Shown here one piece after another: positions 6,788-14,380 of a stretch of 47,863 nucleotides of DNA. The DNA lies in the NCBI GenBank assembly GCA_046046245.1, contig JBJOKE010000039.1, positions 1 through 47,863 of the forward strand. Reading direction: 5' to 3'. Position 1 is the stretch's first letter. The number at the start of each line of letters is the position of its first letter. The notes beneath the pieces are model-generated. The model was not told the DNA's origin, searched no databases, and saw nothing but the letters and a program-made list of their open reading frames with translations. The position numbers and the translations under genes are program-made. This stretch comes from UBA4615 sp046046245 (GTDB lineage Bacteria > Pseudomonadota > Gammaproteobacteria > Burkholderiales > Burkholderiaceae_E).

Positions 6788-8575
6788 TCATTGTGCCGAA
6801 GACGGCGCCACCGGCGTCGGAATGCCCACGCTGCGGGCCTTGAGCTGCAGGGCGAGCTGCAGCGAGTAGAAGCGCGACTGCTGCAGGTTGCCCGCGTGCA
6901 GCCACAGCCCCGGCTGCGCGGTCGGCGTCCACAGGTTGCGCAGCTCGCCGGCCCAGGGCCCGGGGTCTCGTGTCGTGCCCGAGCCCAGGCCCCAGCACGG
7001 GCCGATCCGCTCGGCGACCTCGGGGGAGACCAGCTTCGCGACGATGTCGGACATCGGCCCGTAACCGGTCGCATGGACGACGAGATCGGCCGGCAGCACG
7101 CTGCCGTCGTCGAGGACGACCGAGCGTGCATCGAGGCCGCGCACGCCGACGCCGCTGCGCAGGCCGATCCGGCCGTCGGCCACCAGCGCGGACGCGCCGA
7201 CGTCGATGTAGTAGCCCGAGCCGCGCCGCAGGTACTTCAGCGACAGGCCCGAGCCGTCCTCGCCGAAATCGAGCCGGAACCCCACCGCCCGCAGCCGGTC
7301 GTAGAAGCCCGCGTCGCGCTCGGCGATCTGCGCGGTCACCGCCTTCTGCGCCTCGGTCAGCAGCCGGTACGGCATCGACGCGAGCGTCATGTCGGCCCGC
7401 TCGGTGGTGATGCCCCGGCGCAGCGCGTCCTCGGAGAACAGCCGGCCCCAGCCGAGCGCCTGCAGCGTCTCGGAGCGCGCGACCATCGTCGACGATCGCT
7501 GCAGCATCGTGACCGTCGCGCCGTGCTCCCAGAGGTCGGCGCAGACGTCGTGCGCGGAGTTGTTCGCGCCGATGACGACGCAGCGCTTGCCGGCCCAGCC
7601 TGCGCCCCCCGGCCACGAACCGGAGTGCATCTGCGTGCCGGCGAAGGTGTCGGCCCCGGGGAACGCCGGCACCTGCGGCGCGCCGGACAGGCCGGTGGCG
7701 ATCACCAGCTCGCGCGGCCGCAGGATCCTGCGCTCGCCCGCGCGGTCGACCTCGACCGTCCAGCCGCCGCCGGCCTCGTCGCGGACCGCGCGCAGGCACT
7801 CGGTCGATCCCCAGACGTCGAGCTCCATGATCGACGCGTAGGACGCGAGCCAGTCGGCCATCTTGTCCTTCGGCGTGAAGACCGGCCAGTGGTCGGGGAA
7901 CGGCAGGTACGGCAGGTGGTCGTACCAGACCGGGTCGTGCAGCACGAGCGACGGATAGCGGTTTCGCCAGGCGTCGCCGGGGCGCGCGTGGCGGTCGACG
8001 ACGAGGGCGGGCACGCCGAGGCGCTTGAGCCGCGCGGCGAGCGCGAGACCGCCCTGCCCGCCGCCGACGATCAGCACCTCGGGCTGCCTGGCGAGGCCCA
8101 GCTCGGCGGCGTCGGCCCGCCGCTGCTCGAGCCAGGTGCGACGGCCGGGGCCGTAGGCGCCGTGCACGACGCCGAGCGGACGGCGCTCGCCGGCGGCCTC
8201 CTCGTGCCCCTTCAGCTCGACCAGCATCGTCATCAGCGTCCACGCGCGCCCCTCGCGCAGCCGCAGCACCGCGCGGCCGCGGCCGATCGCGGTCTCGAAG
8301 CGCAGCCAGGCCTCGGTCGTGCCGTTCGCCTCGACGGGCTCGCCCTCGAGCGTCCAGGCCTGCGGACGCGCGTGCGGCAGCGCGTCGCGCAGCGTGCGCT
8401 CGATCGCGCCGCGCCCTTCCATCGTGCGGATCGACCAGGTGAAGGCGGTCAGGTCGCGCCAGAAGCCGTCGTCGGCGAAGCAGGCGGCGGCGCGCGCGGC
8501 ATCGCCGGCGCGCAGCGCGGCGTCGAAGCCGGCGAGCCAGGCGAGGCAGCGGTCGGTGGTCGGGGAGGCGGGCAT
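6788..8575 (-). CDS. Flavin-dependent monooxygenase with N-terminal SnoaL/NTF2-like domain
   Basis: A 595-residue two-part protein. Residues 1-125 form a SnoaL-like fold (FADDGFWRDLTAFTW, GRGAIERTLRD). Residues from 165 on are a flavin monooxygenase: FAD loop GGGQGG (171-176), WRNRYPSLVLHDP, an NADPH site VIGANNSAHDV, and a late ATGYGPM. This fusion resembles group B flavin monooxygenases (FMO/YUCCA or Baeyer-Villiger-like) annotated widely in actinobacteria and burkholderias. It probably inserts oxygen into a small organic substrate in the cytoplasm. It is sandwiched on one strand between a CYP153-like P450 (66 bases upstream) and an ArgE-like hydrolase (4 bases downstream), so the three look like one operon. 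Substrate unknown. Confidence 0.88.
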   Translation of the reverse strand: MPASPTTDRCLAWLAGFDAALRAGDAARAAACFADDGFWRDLTAFTWSIRTMEGRGAIERTLRDALPHARPQAWTLEGEPVEANGTTEAWLRFETAIGRGRAVLRLREGRAWTLMTMLVELKGHEEAAGERRPLGVVHGAYGPGRRTWLEQRRADAAELGLARQPEVLIVGGGQGGLALAARLKRLGVPALVVDRHARPGDAWRNRYPSLVLHDPVWYDHLPYLPFPDHWPVFTPKDKMADWLASYASIMELDVWGSTECLRAVRDEAGGGWTVEVDRAGERRILRPRELVIATGLSGAPQVPAFPGADTFAGTQMHSGSWPGGAGWAGKRCVVIGANNSAHDVCADLWEHGATVTMLQRSSTMVARSETLQALGWGRLFSEDALRRGITTERADMTLASMPYRLLTEAQKAVTAQIAERDAGFYDRLRAVGFRLDFGEDGSGLSLKYLRRGSGYYIDVGASALVADGRIGLRSGVGVRGLDARSVVLDDGSVLPADLVVHATGYGPMSDIVAKLVSPEVAERIGPCWGLGSGTTRDPGPWAGELRNLWTPTAQPGLWLHAGNLQQSRFYSLQLALQLKARSVGIPTPVAPSSAQ

Positions 8576-8641
8576 CGGAGGCTCGGGGAGACGGCGGGGT
8601 CGAGAGGGGTCGTGGGATCGGCGGGCCCGGGGGTCGGGCGC

Positions 8642-9892
8642 TCAGCCGCGCAGGCGCACCGGCAGCGACCGGTAGCCGTTGATGAAGCACGAGGGGACAC
8701 GTTCGGGCGGCGAGAGCACCTCCAGCCGCAGGTCCCGCCGCAGCCATTCCTCGAGCAGGATCGTCAGCTGCATCTCCGCGAGACGGTTGCCCACGCAGCG
8801 GTGGATGCCGAAGCCGAACGACAGGTGCTGCCGGGCCCGCGCGCGGTCGACGCGGAAGGCGTCGGCGTCCTCGATCACCGAGCCGTCCCGGTTGCCCGAG
8901 ACGTACCACATGACCACCTTGTCGCCCTCGCGGATGCGCTGGCCGCCCAGGTCGACGTCGCGGACGGCCGTGCGCCGCATGTGCGCGAGCGGCGTCTGGT
9001 AGCGGACGATCTCCGACACCGCGTTCGGCACCAGCGACGGGTTCGCGCGCAGCTTCTCCCACTCGCCGGGGTTGTTCCAGAAGAACCAGGCCGCGCCGCT
9101 GATCGAGTTGCGGGTGGTGTCGTTGCCGCCGACGATCAGCAGGATCACGTTGCCGAAATACTCGTCGGGACTCATGTTCCGGGTGGCCGGCGCGTGCGCG
9201 AGCATCGAGATCAGGTCGTTGCCCGGCGCGGCGTTGACGCGCTCGTTCCACAGCCGGGTGAACCAGTCGCGGCACTCGGCCAGATGGCGGTTGCGCCAGG
9301 CCCAGCTCTCGACCTTGTGCGCCGGCGGCGTGTAGGTCGAGACGTCGGACCACTGGGTCAGGCGTCGGCGCTCCTCGAACGGGAAGTCGAACAGCGTGGC
9401 CAGCATCCGCGTGGTCAGCTCGATCGACACGCGGTCCACCCAGTCGAAGTCCTCGCCGCGCGGGAGATGGTCGAGGATGTCGACGACGCGCTCGCGGATC
9501 GTGCCCGACAGCCGCGCGAGGTTCGCGGGCGCGACGATCGGCGAGACCGCGAGCCGCTGCACGTCGTGCTGCGGCGGATCCATCGCGATGAAGCTCTGCA
9601 TCTGCTGGATCTGCTCGACGTCGACGATCGAGATGCCGCCGCGCCGCCAGTCCGACGAGAAGTCCGCATGGTTCGTGTCGACGGCCATGATGTCCTGGAA
9701 GCGCGTGACCGACCAGAACGCGCCGCAGGCGCCGGCCGGCTGCCAGTGGATCGGCGCGTCGCGCCGCAGCCGCTCGAAGTACGGCAGCGCCACCCCCGCG
9801 CGGAAGAGCTCGTGGTCCGACACGTCGATCTCGTCGATCGGCATCGTCATCGCGCGCTCGCGCGCCGCCTCCAGCGTCGCCCGGTCCGTCAT
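8642..9892 (-). CDS. Cytochrome P450, CYP153-like
   Basis: A soluble 416-residue bacterial P450. It has the I-helix oxygen motif GGNDTT (255-260), the K-helix EIVR (Glu294-Arg297) and the haem loop FGFGIHRCVGNRLAE with Cys366. Blocks such as DIMAVDTNH, FIAMDPPQHD, SPIVAPANLA, WVDRVSIELTTRMLATLFDFPFEE and KVVMWYVSGNRD follow CYP153 alkane and fatty-acid terminal hydroxylases as I remember them. The start follows GGAGACGGGG. CYP153 operons usually include a ferredoxin and a ferredoxin reductase; neither is here, so electrons must come from elsewhere. The gene is divergent from garD and leads into the flavin monooxygenase gene. Confidence 0.88.
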   Translation of the reverse strand: MTDRATLEAARERAMTMPIDEIDVSDHELFRAGVALPYFERLRRDAPIHWQPAGACGAFWSVTRFQDIMAVDTNHADFSSDWRRGGISIVDVEQIQQMQSFIAMDPPQHDVQRLAVSPIVAPANLARLSGTIRERVVDILDHLPRGEDFDWVDRVSIELTTRMLATLFDFPFEERRRLTQWSDVSTYTPPAHKVESWAWRNRHLAECRDWFTRLWNERVNAAPGNDLISMLAHAPATRNMSPDEYFGNVILLIVGGNDTTRNSISGAAWFFWNNPGEWEKLRANPSLVPNAVSEIVRYQTPLAHMRRTAVRDVDLGGQRIREGDKVVMWYVSGNRDGSVIEDADAFRVDRARARQHLSFGFGIHRCVGNRLAEMQLTILLEEWLRRDLRLEVLSPPERVPSCFINGYRSLPVRLRG

Positions 9893-10094
9893 CCCCGTCT
9901 CCTCAGGTGGCCGCGGTCGCGCCGCGGTCGACCCCCGCAGCATATCCAATCCCGCTGGCCGGGAGGGGCGCCGGCTCCGCAGGCTGGCCCGGCGGCGGGA
10001 CGGACCGTAGGATCGCGCCGGGCGCCGCCGCGCCCGCCCCGCAGGAACCGACCGGCGCCGTCCGCCGCCCGACCCGCGACCGCAGGAGACCCCG

Positions 10095-11666
10095 ATGTCC
10101 GAGCCCGCCCGCGTCCGCCCGCTGACCCTCTCGATGCACCCGCGCGACAACGTCGCGATCGTCGCCAACGACGGCGGCCTGCCCGCGGGCACACGGCTCG
10201 ACTCGGGCCTGGTGCTGCGCGAGAAGGTGCCGCAGGGGCACAAGGTGGCGCTGGTCGAGCTCGAGGCCGGGGCCGAGGTGCGCCGCTACGACGTGGTGAT
10301 CGGCCGGGCCGCGCGCGCGATCCCCGCCGGGTCCTGGGTCCACGAGCGGCTGCTGGAGATGCCCTCGGCCCGCCCGCTCGACGGACTGCCGGTGGCCACC
10401 CGCGCCCGCGAGCCGCTGCCGCCGCTCGAGGGTCACACCTTCGAGGGCTACCGCAATGCCGACGGCACGGTGGGCACGCGCAACCTGCTCGCGATCACCA
10501 CGACCGTCCAGTGCGTGGCCGGCGTCGTCGAGCACGCGATCGGGCGGATCCGCGCCGAGCTGCTGCCGCGCTTCCCGAACGTCGACGGCGTGGTCGCGCT
10601 CGACCACGCCTACGGCTGCGGCGTCGCGATCGACGCGGCCGATGCGGCGATCCCGATCCGCACGGTGCGCAACCTGTCGCGCAACCCGAACTTCGGCGAC
10701 GAGGTGATGGTGGTGAGCCTGGGCTGCGAGAAGCTGCAGCCCGAGCGGCTGATGCCGCCCGGCTCGATCCCGATCGCCGACGGCGCGGCCGGCCTCGACG
10801 TGGTCTGCCTGCAGGACCCGGCGCACGTGGGCTTCATGTCGATGATCGAGTCGATCCTGCGCAGCGCCGAGGTCCACCTGCGCCGGCTCGACGCGCGGCG
10901 CCGCGAGACCGTGCCGGCGAGCGCGCTGGTGGTGGGCGTGCAGTGCGGCGGCAGCGACGCGTTCAGCGGCGTGACCGCGAACCCGGCGGTGGGCTTCTGC
11001 AGCGACCTGCTGGTGCGGGCGGGCGCGACCGTGATGTTCTCCGAGGTCACCGAGGTCCGCGACGGCATCGACCAGCTGACCTCGCGCGCGGCGACGCCCG
11101 AGGTGGCCGACGCGATGGTCCGCGAGATGGCCTGGTACGACGCCTACCTCGCGCGCGGCGCGGTCGACCGCAGCGCGAACACCACGCCGGGCAACCAGGC
11201 GGGCGGCCTGTCGAACATCGTCGAGAAGGCGATGGGCTCGATCGTCAAGAGCGGCAGCGCGCCGATCACCGGCGTGCTGTCGCCGGGCGAGCGGCTGAGC
11301 GACCGCGGCATCGAGCGCGGCCTCGTGTACGCGGCCACGCCCGCCTCGGACTTCATCTGCGGCACGCTGCAGATGGCCGCCGGCATGAACCTGCACGTGT
11401 TCACCACCGGCCGCGGCACGCCCTACGGGCTGGCCGCGGTGCCGGTGATCAAGGTCGCGACGCGGACCGAACTCGCGCGCCGCTGGCACGACCTGATGGA
11501 CGTGAACGCCGGGCGCATCGCCGACGGCGAAGCGACGATCGAGGACGTGGGCTGGGAACTGTTCCGGCTGATGCTCGACGTGGCGAGCGGGCGCGCGACG
11601 ACCTTCGCCGAGAAGTGGAGGCTGCACAACGCGCTGGTGCTGTTCAACCCGGCGCCGATCACCTGA
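10095..11666 (+). CDS. garD: Galactarate dehydratase (UxaA/GarD family)
   Basis: At 523 residues this is the same length as E. coli GarD, which dehydrates galactarate to 5-dehydro-4-deoxyglucarate. An N-terminal SAF-like domain (about 1-100) precedes the catalytic part, which holds GYRNADGTVGTRN, HAYGCG, SLGCEK, QCGGSDAFSGVTANP, TTPGNQAGGLSNI and SDFICGTLQMAAGMN with the expected conserved Cys and His residues. The ATG follows GGAGACCCCG. It is a single transcription unit between a divergent P450 and a convergent amidohydrolase. Altronate dehydratase (UxaA) is the nearest alternative; the fused N-terminal domain and length favour GarD. Confidence 0.87.
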   Translation: MSEPARVRPLTLSMHPRDNVAIVANDGGLPAGTRLDSGLVLREKVPQGHKVALVELEAGAEVRRYDVVIGRAARAIPAGSWVHERLLEMPSARPLDGLPVATRAREPLPPLEGHTFEGYRNADGTVGTRNLLAITTTVQCVAGVVEHAIGRIRAELLPRFPNVDGVVALDHAYGCGVAIDAADAAIPIRTVRNLSRNPNFGDEVMVVSLGCEKLQPERLMPPGSIPIADGAAGLDVVCLQDPAHVGFMSMIESILRSAEVHLRRLDARRRETVPASALVVGVQCGGSDAFSGVTANPAVGFCSDLLVRAGATVMFSEVTEVRDGIDQLTSRAATPEVADAMVREMAWYDAYLARGAVDRSANTTPGNQAGGLSNIVEKAMGSIVKSGSAPITGVLSPGERLSDRGIERGLVYAATPASDFICGTLQMAAGMNLHVFTTGRGTPYGLAAVPVIKVATRTELARRWHDLMDVNAGRIADGEATIEDVGWELFRLMLDVASGRATTFAEKWRLHNALVLFNPAPIT

Positions 11667-11705
11667 GCGGCGGCCCTTGCCGTGACGCACGGGCCGATCC
11701 GACGA

Positions 11706-12878
11706 TCAGGCCCTCGCCAGCCTGCGCTCCACCGCCCGCACGAAGAACGCCACGCCCAGCGGGATCGCCTCGTCGTTGAAGTCGTACGACGGGTTGTGGA
11801 CCTCGCAGGCACCTTCCCCGTTCCCGTTGCCGATGTTGATGTAGCAGCCCGGCACCTTCTCGAGCATGAACGAGAAGTCCTCGCTCGCCATGATCAGCGG
11901 CGGGTTGCGGTCGACCTTGTCCGGTCCCACCAGCTCGTCGCAGATCGACGCGGCGAACGCGGCCTGCTCGGCGTCGTTGACCGTCGGCGCGAAGTTCACC
12001 CGCACGTCCACCTTCGCGGTCGCGCCCATCGACGCGGCGATGCCCTCGGCGGTCTTCGTCATCCGCTCGGCGATCATGAACATCGTCTCGCGCGAGAACG
12101 CGCGCAGCGTGCCCGACAGGCGCGCCGACTGCGGGATCACGTTGTAGGCGTCGCCCGAGTGGAACTGGGTGATCGACAGCACCGCGCTGTCGAGCGGCGC
12201 GACGTTGCGCGAGACGATGGTCTGCAGCGCCGACGCGATCTGCGTGCCGACCATGATCGGGTCGATGCCGGTCTCGGGGCGCGCGCCGTGTGCGCCGCGG
12301 CCCTCGATGTCGATGTCGAAGAACGCGCCGCCGGCCATCATCGGGCCCGAGCGCACGCAGAAGCGGCCCACCTCGAGCTTCGGCCGGTTGTGCATGCCGA
12401 AGATCGACTCGCAGGGGAAGCGCTCGAAGAGGCCGTCTTCGATCATCGCCTTCGCGCCGCCCAGGCCTTCCTCGGCCGGCTGGAACACGAAGTGGACCGT
12501 GCCGTCGAAGCTCCGGGTCTTCGCGAGCAGCTTGGCCGCGCCGAGCAGCATCGCGGTGTGGCCGTCGTGGCCGCAGGCGTGCATCAGGCCGGCGTAGGTG
12601 GAGCGGTGGCCGAAGCGGTTCGCCTCGTGGATCGGCAGCGCGTCCATGTCGGCGCGCAGGCCGATGGTCCGCGACGAGGTGCCGTTGCGCAGCACGCCGA
12701 CGACGCCGGTGCGGCCCATGCCGCGGTGGACCTCGATGCCGAAGGACTCGAGCTTGGCCGCCACCATCTCGGCGGTGCGCTTCTCGGCGAAGCCCAGCTC
12801 GGGGTGGGCATGGATGTCTTGCCGCCAGGCGGTGAACTCGCCGCGGTGGGCCTCGATCAGGGACGACAGCAGGGCCAT
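11706..12878 (-). CDS. M20D amidohydrolase (hippurate hydrolase-like)
   Basis: A 390-residue metal-dependent amidohydrolase of the M20D group that cleaves N-acyl amino acids. Visible sites: HAHPELGF, LRADMDALPI, HACGHDGHTAM with Cys102 and His104 as metal ligands, QPAEEGLGG (catalytic Glu136), a GRGAHGARPETGID dimer-domain segment with the conserved His, and the late SEDFSFMLEKVPG. The start was chosen at the ATG that gives the family-typical LLSSLIEAHRGEFTAWRQDIHAHPE opening; the upstream extension is low-complexity Arg/Gly and untypical. It is divergent from the enolase-superfamily gene. The acyl group and amino acid are not predictable. Confidence 0.9.
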   Translation of the reverse strand: MALLSSLIEAHRGEFTAWRQDIHAHPELGFAEKRTAEMVAAKLESFGIEVHRGMGRTGVVGVLRNGTSSRTIGLRADMDALPIHEANRFGHRSTYAGLMHACGHDGHTAMLLGAAKLLAKTRSFDGTVHFVFQPAEEGLGGAKAMIEDGLFERFPCESIFGMHNRPKLEVGRFCVRSGPMMAGGAFFDIDIEGRGAHGARPETGIDPIMVGTQIASALQTIVSRNVAPLDSAVLSITQFHSGDAYNVIPQSARLSGTLRAFSRETMFMIAERMTKTAEGIAASMGATAKVDVRVNFAPTVNDAEQAAFAASICDELVGPDKVDRNPPLIMASEDFSFMLEKVPGCYINIGNGNGEGACEVHNPSYDFNDEAIPLGVAFFVRAVERRLARA

Positions 12879-13171
12879 GGGTGCCTCGGGGAACGCGCGC
12901 TCGGGCGCGGACGGTGATCGGAACGGGATGCGGGCGATGGCGCGCGGACGGGCGGCGCGCCGACCCCGACCGCGGGCGCTCGGGCCGCGGCCCGACGCCC
13001 TGCCGCGAGGATGCCTCGGCCGCCGCGCGCCGTCGACCCGTGCGCCGCGTGGCGTGCCGCGCGGCGTTCCACGCTTCGCGCCGCGACCTTGACGCCCGAC
13101 CCCCTCACGCGCAGCGTGCACCCGGCACGCGGCCGCCGGCCGGCCGTCGCCCCGATACCAGGAGACCTCCC
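12879..13171. other. Divergent intergenic region
   Basis: About 293 bases between the amidohydrolase (left) and the enolase-superfamily gene (right). No convincing reading frame is present: translations are Arg/Gly/Ala-rich and lack start sites. A TTGACG -35-like box lies at 13089-13094, but no acceptable -10 follows. The last bases hold the GGAGAC ribosome site of the right-hand gene. Confidence 0.5.
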
Positions 13172-14338
13172 GTGAGCCGCATCACCCGCGTCGAGATCGT
13201 CGACTTCCAGTTCGACTCCCCCAACAAGACCCGCGTCGGCACCGGCCAGCTGGTGACCTTCAGGCGCGGCGCGTCGATCCGCGTGACCAAGAACGCGATC
13301 GCCATCGAGACCGACGACGGGCTGCGCGGCGAGTACGTGACCAACTGGGTGGCCACGCCCGGCACGCGCGGCGAGATGGACATGCTCGCGCCCTTCCTGA
13401 TCGGCCGCGACCCGATGAGGCGCGAGGAGATCTTCGACGACCTCAAGCGCGAGATCCGACAGTGGTCGGGCATGGGCCACGGCCCGCTCGACATCGCGCT
13501 CTGGGACCTCGCCGGCAAGAAGTACGGTGCGTCGATCAGCGAGCTGCTGGGCGGCTACCGCACGCGGCTGCCGGTCTATGCGTCGACCTACCTCGGCGAC
13601 GACGAGGGCGGGCTGCACTGCAAGGAGGCCTACGCGGACTTCGCCGAGCAGTGCTACGCGCTGGGCTTCCGCGCCTACAAGATCCACGGCTGGAACGAGG
13701 GCGACGCGCGGCGCGAGGCGGAGAACGTGCTGCACGTCGCGAAGAAGGTCGGCGACCGGATGACGCTGATGCTCGACCCGGCCAACCAGCTGCGCAAGTT
13801 CAGCGACGCGCTCCACGTCGGCAAGGCCTGCGACGAGGGCAACTACTTCTGGTACGAGGACCCGATGCGCGACAACGGCAAGTCGGCGTTCATGCACAGG
13901 AAGCTGCGCGAGATGATCAAGACGCCGCTGCTGATCACCGAGTACGTGCGGGGCATCGAGCCGAAGGCGGACTTCGTGATCGCCGGCGGCACGGACTACC
14001 TGCGGGTCGATCCCGAATACGACCACGGCATCACCGGCTCGCTGCGGATCGCGCACCTGGGCGAGGCGCTGGGGCTGGACGTCGAGGTCCACGCCTGCGG
14101 GCCGGCGCACCGGCACCTGATGTCGGCGATGCGGAACAGCAACTTCTACGAGCTGGCGCTGGTCGGTCCCGACTGCCCGAACATGGTGGCGCCGGTCTAC
14201 ACCTGCGGCTACACCGACCAGCTCGACTGCTGCGGCGACGACGGGTGCGTGTCGGTGCCGGACGGACCGGGGTTGGGGGTGAGGTACGACTGGGAGTTCA
14301 TCCGGAAGAATGCGGTGGCGACCAAGGTGTATTCCTGA
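13172..14338 (+). CDS. Enolase-superfamily (mandelate racemase/MLE) sugar-acid dehydratase-like
   Basis: A 388-residue member of the mandelate racemase branch. Features in order: capping domain with SPNKTRVG and LVTFRRG; barrel Lys motif YKIHGW; metal ligands in MLDPANQ (Asp), WYEDP (Glu) and LITEY (Glu); and a His-Asp dyad in RVDPEYDHGIT and EVHACGPAHRH. These abstract the alpha proton of a carboxylate and usually dehydrate acid sugars. The start is a GTG after GGAGACCTCCC, which removes an unrelated upstream extension. It lies near garD, so an aldarate-type substrate is plausible but unproven. The Lys motif is KxH rather than the common KxK, which may mark a distinct specificity. Confidence 0.85.
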   Translation: MSRITRVEIVDFQFDSPNKTRVGTGQLVTFRRGASIRVTKNAIAIETDDGLRGEYVTNWVATPGTRGEMDMLAPFLIGRDPMRREEIFDDLKREIRQWSGMGHGPLDIALWDLAGKKYGASISELLGGYRTRLPVYASTYLGDDEGGLHCKEAYADFAEQCYALGFRAYKIHGWNEGDARREAENVLHVAKKVGDRMTLMLDPANQLRKFSDALHVGKACDEGNYFWYEDPMRDNGKSAFMHRKLREMIKTPLLITEYVRGIEPKADFVIAGGTDYLRVDPEYDHGITGSLRIAHLGEALGLDVEVHACGPAHRHLMSAMRNSNFYELALVGPDCPNMVAPVYTCGYTDQLDCCGDDGCVSVPDGPGLGVRYDWEFIRKNAVATKVYS

Positions 14339-14354
14339 GTCGGGTCGTTCCGGC

Positions 14355-14380
14355 GGGGCGGTGTCCCCTCACACCGTCCC
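14355..14380. terminator. Hairpin between convergent genes
   Basis: GGGGCGGTGT (14355-14364) pairs with ACACCGTCCC (14371-14380), ten pairs with one G-T, around a six-base loop. It sits in the 30-base gap between convergent stops and covers the stop codon of the ThDP enzyme. It could end transcripts from both sides. Confidence 0.5.

Noticed and set aside
11671..11696. A terminator between garD and the amidohydrolase
   Set aside because: CGGCCC/GGGCCG and CCGTG/CACGG compete for the same bases and both stems are short; such pairings are frequent by chance here.
6401..11779. A 1792-codon open frame on the plus strand
   Set aside because: It runs antisense through the argE-like, FMO and P450 genes and out of frame through garD. 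The translation is Arg/Ala/Gly-rich with no domain; it is a by-product of high GC.
13089..13117. A promoter with TTGACG before the enolase-like gene
   Set aside because: No acceptable -10 hexamer follows at normal spacing.
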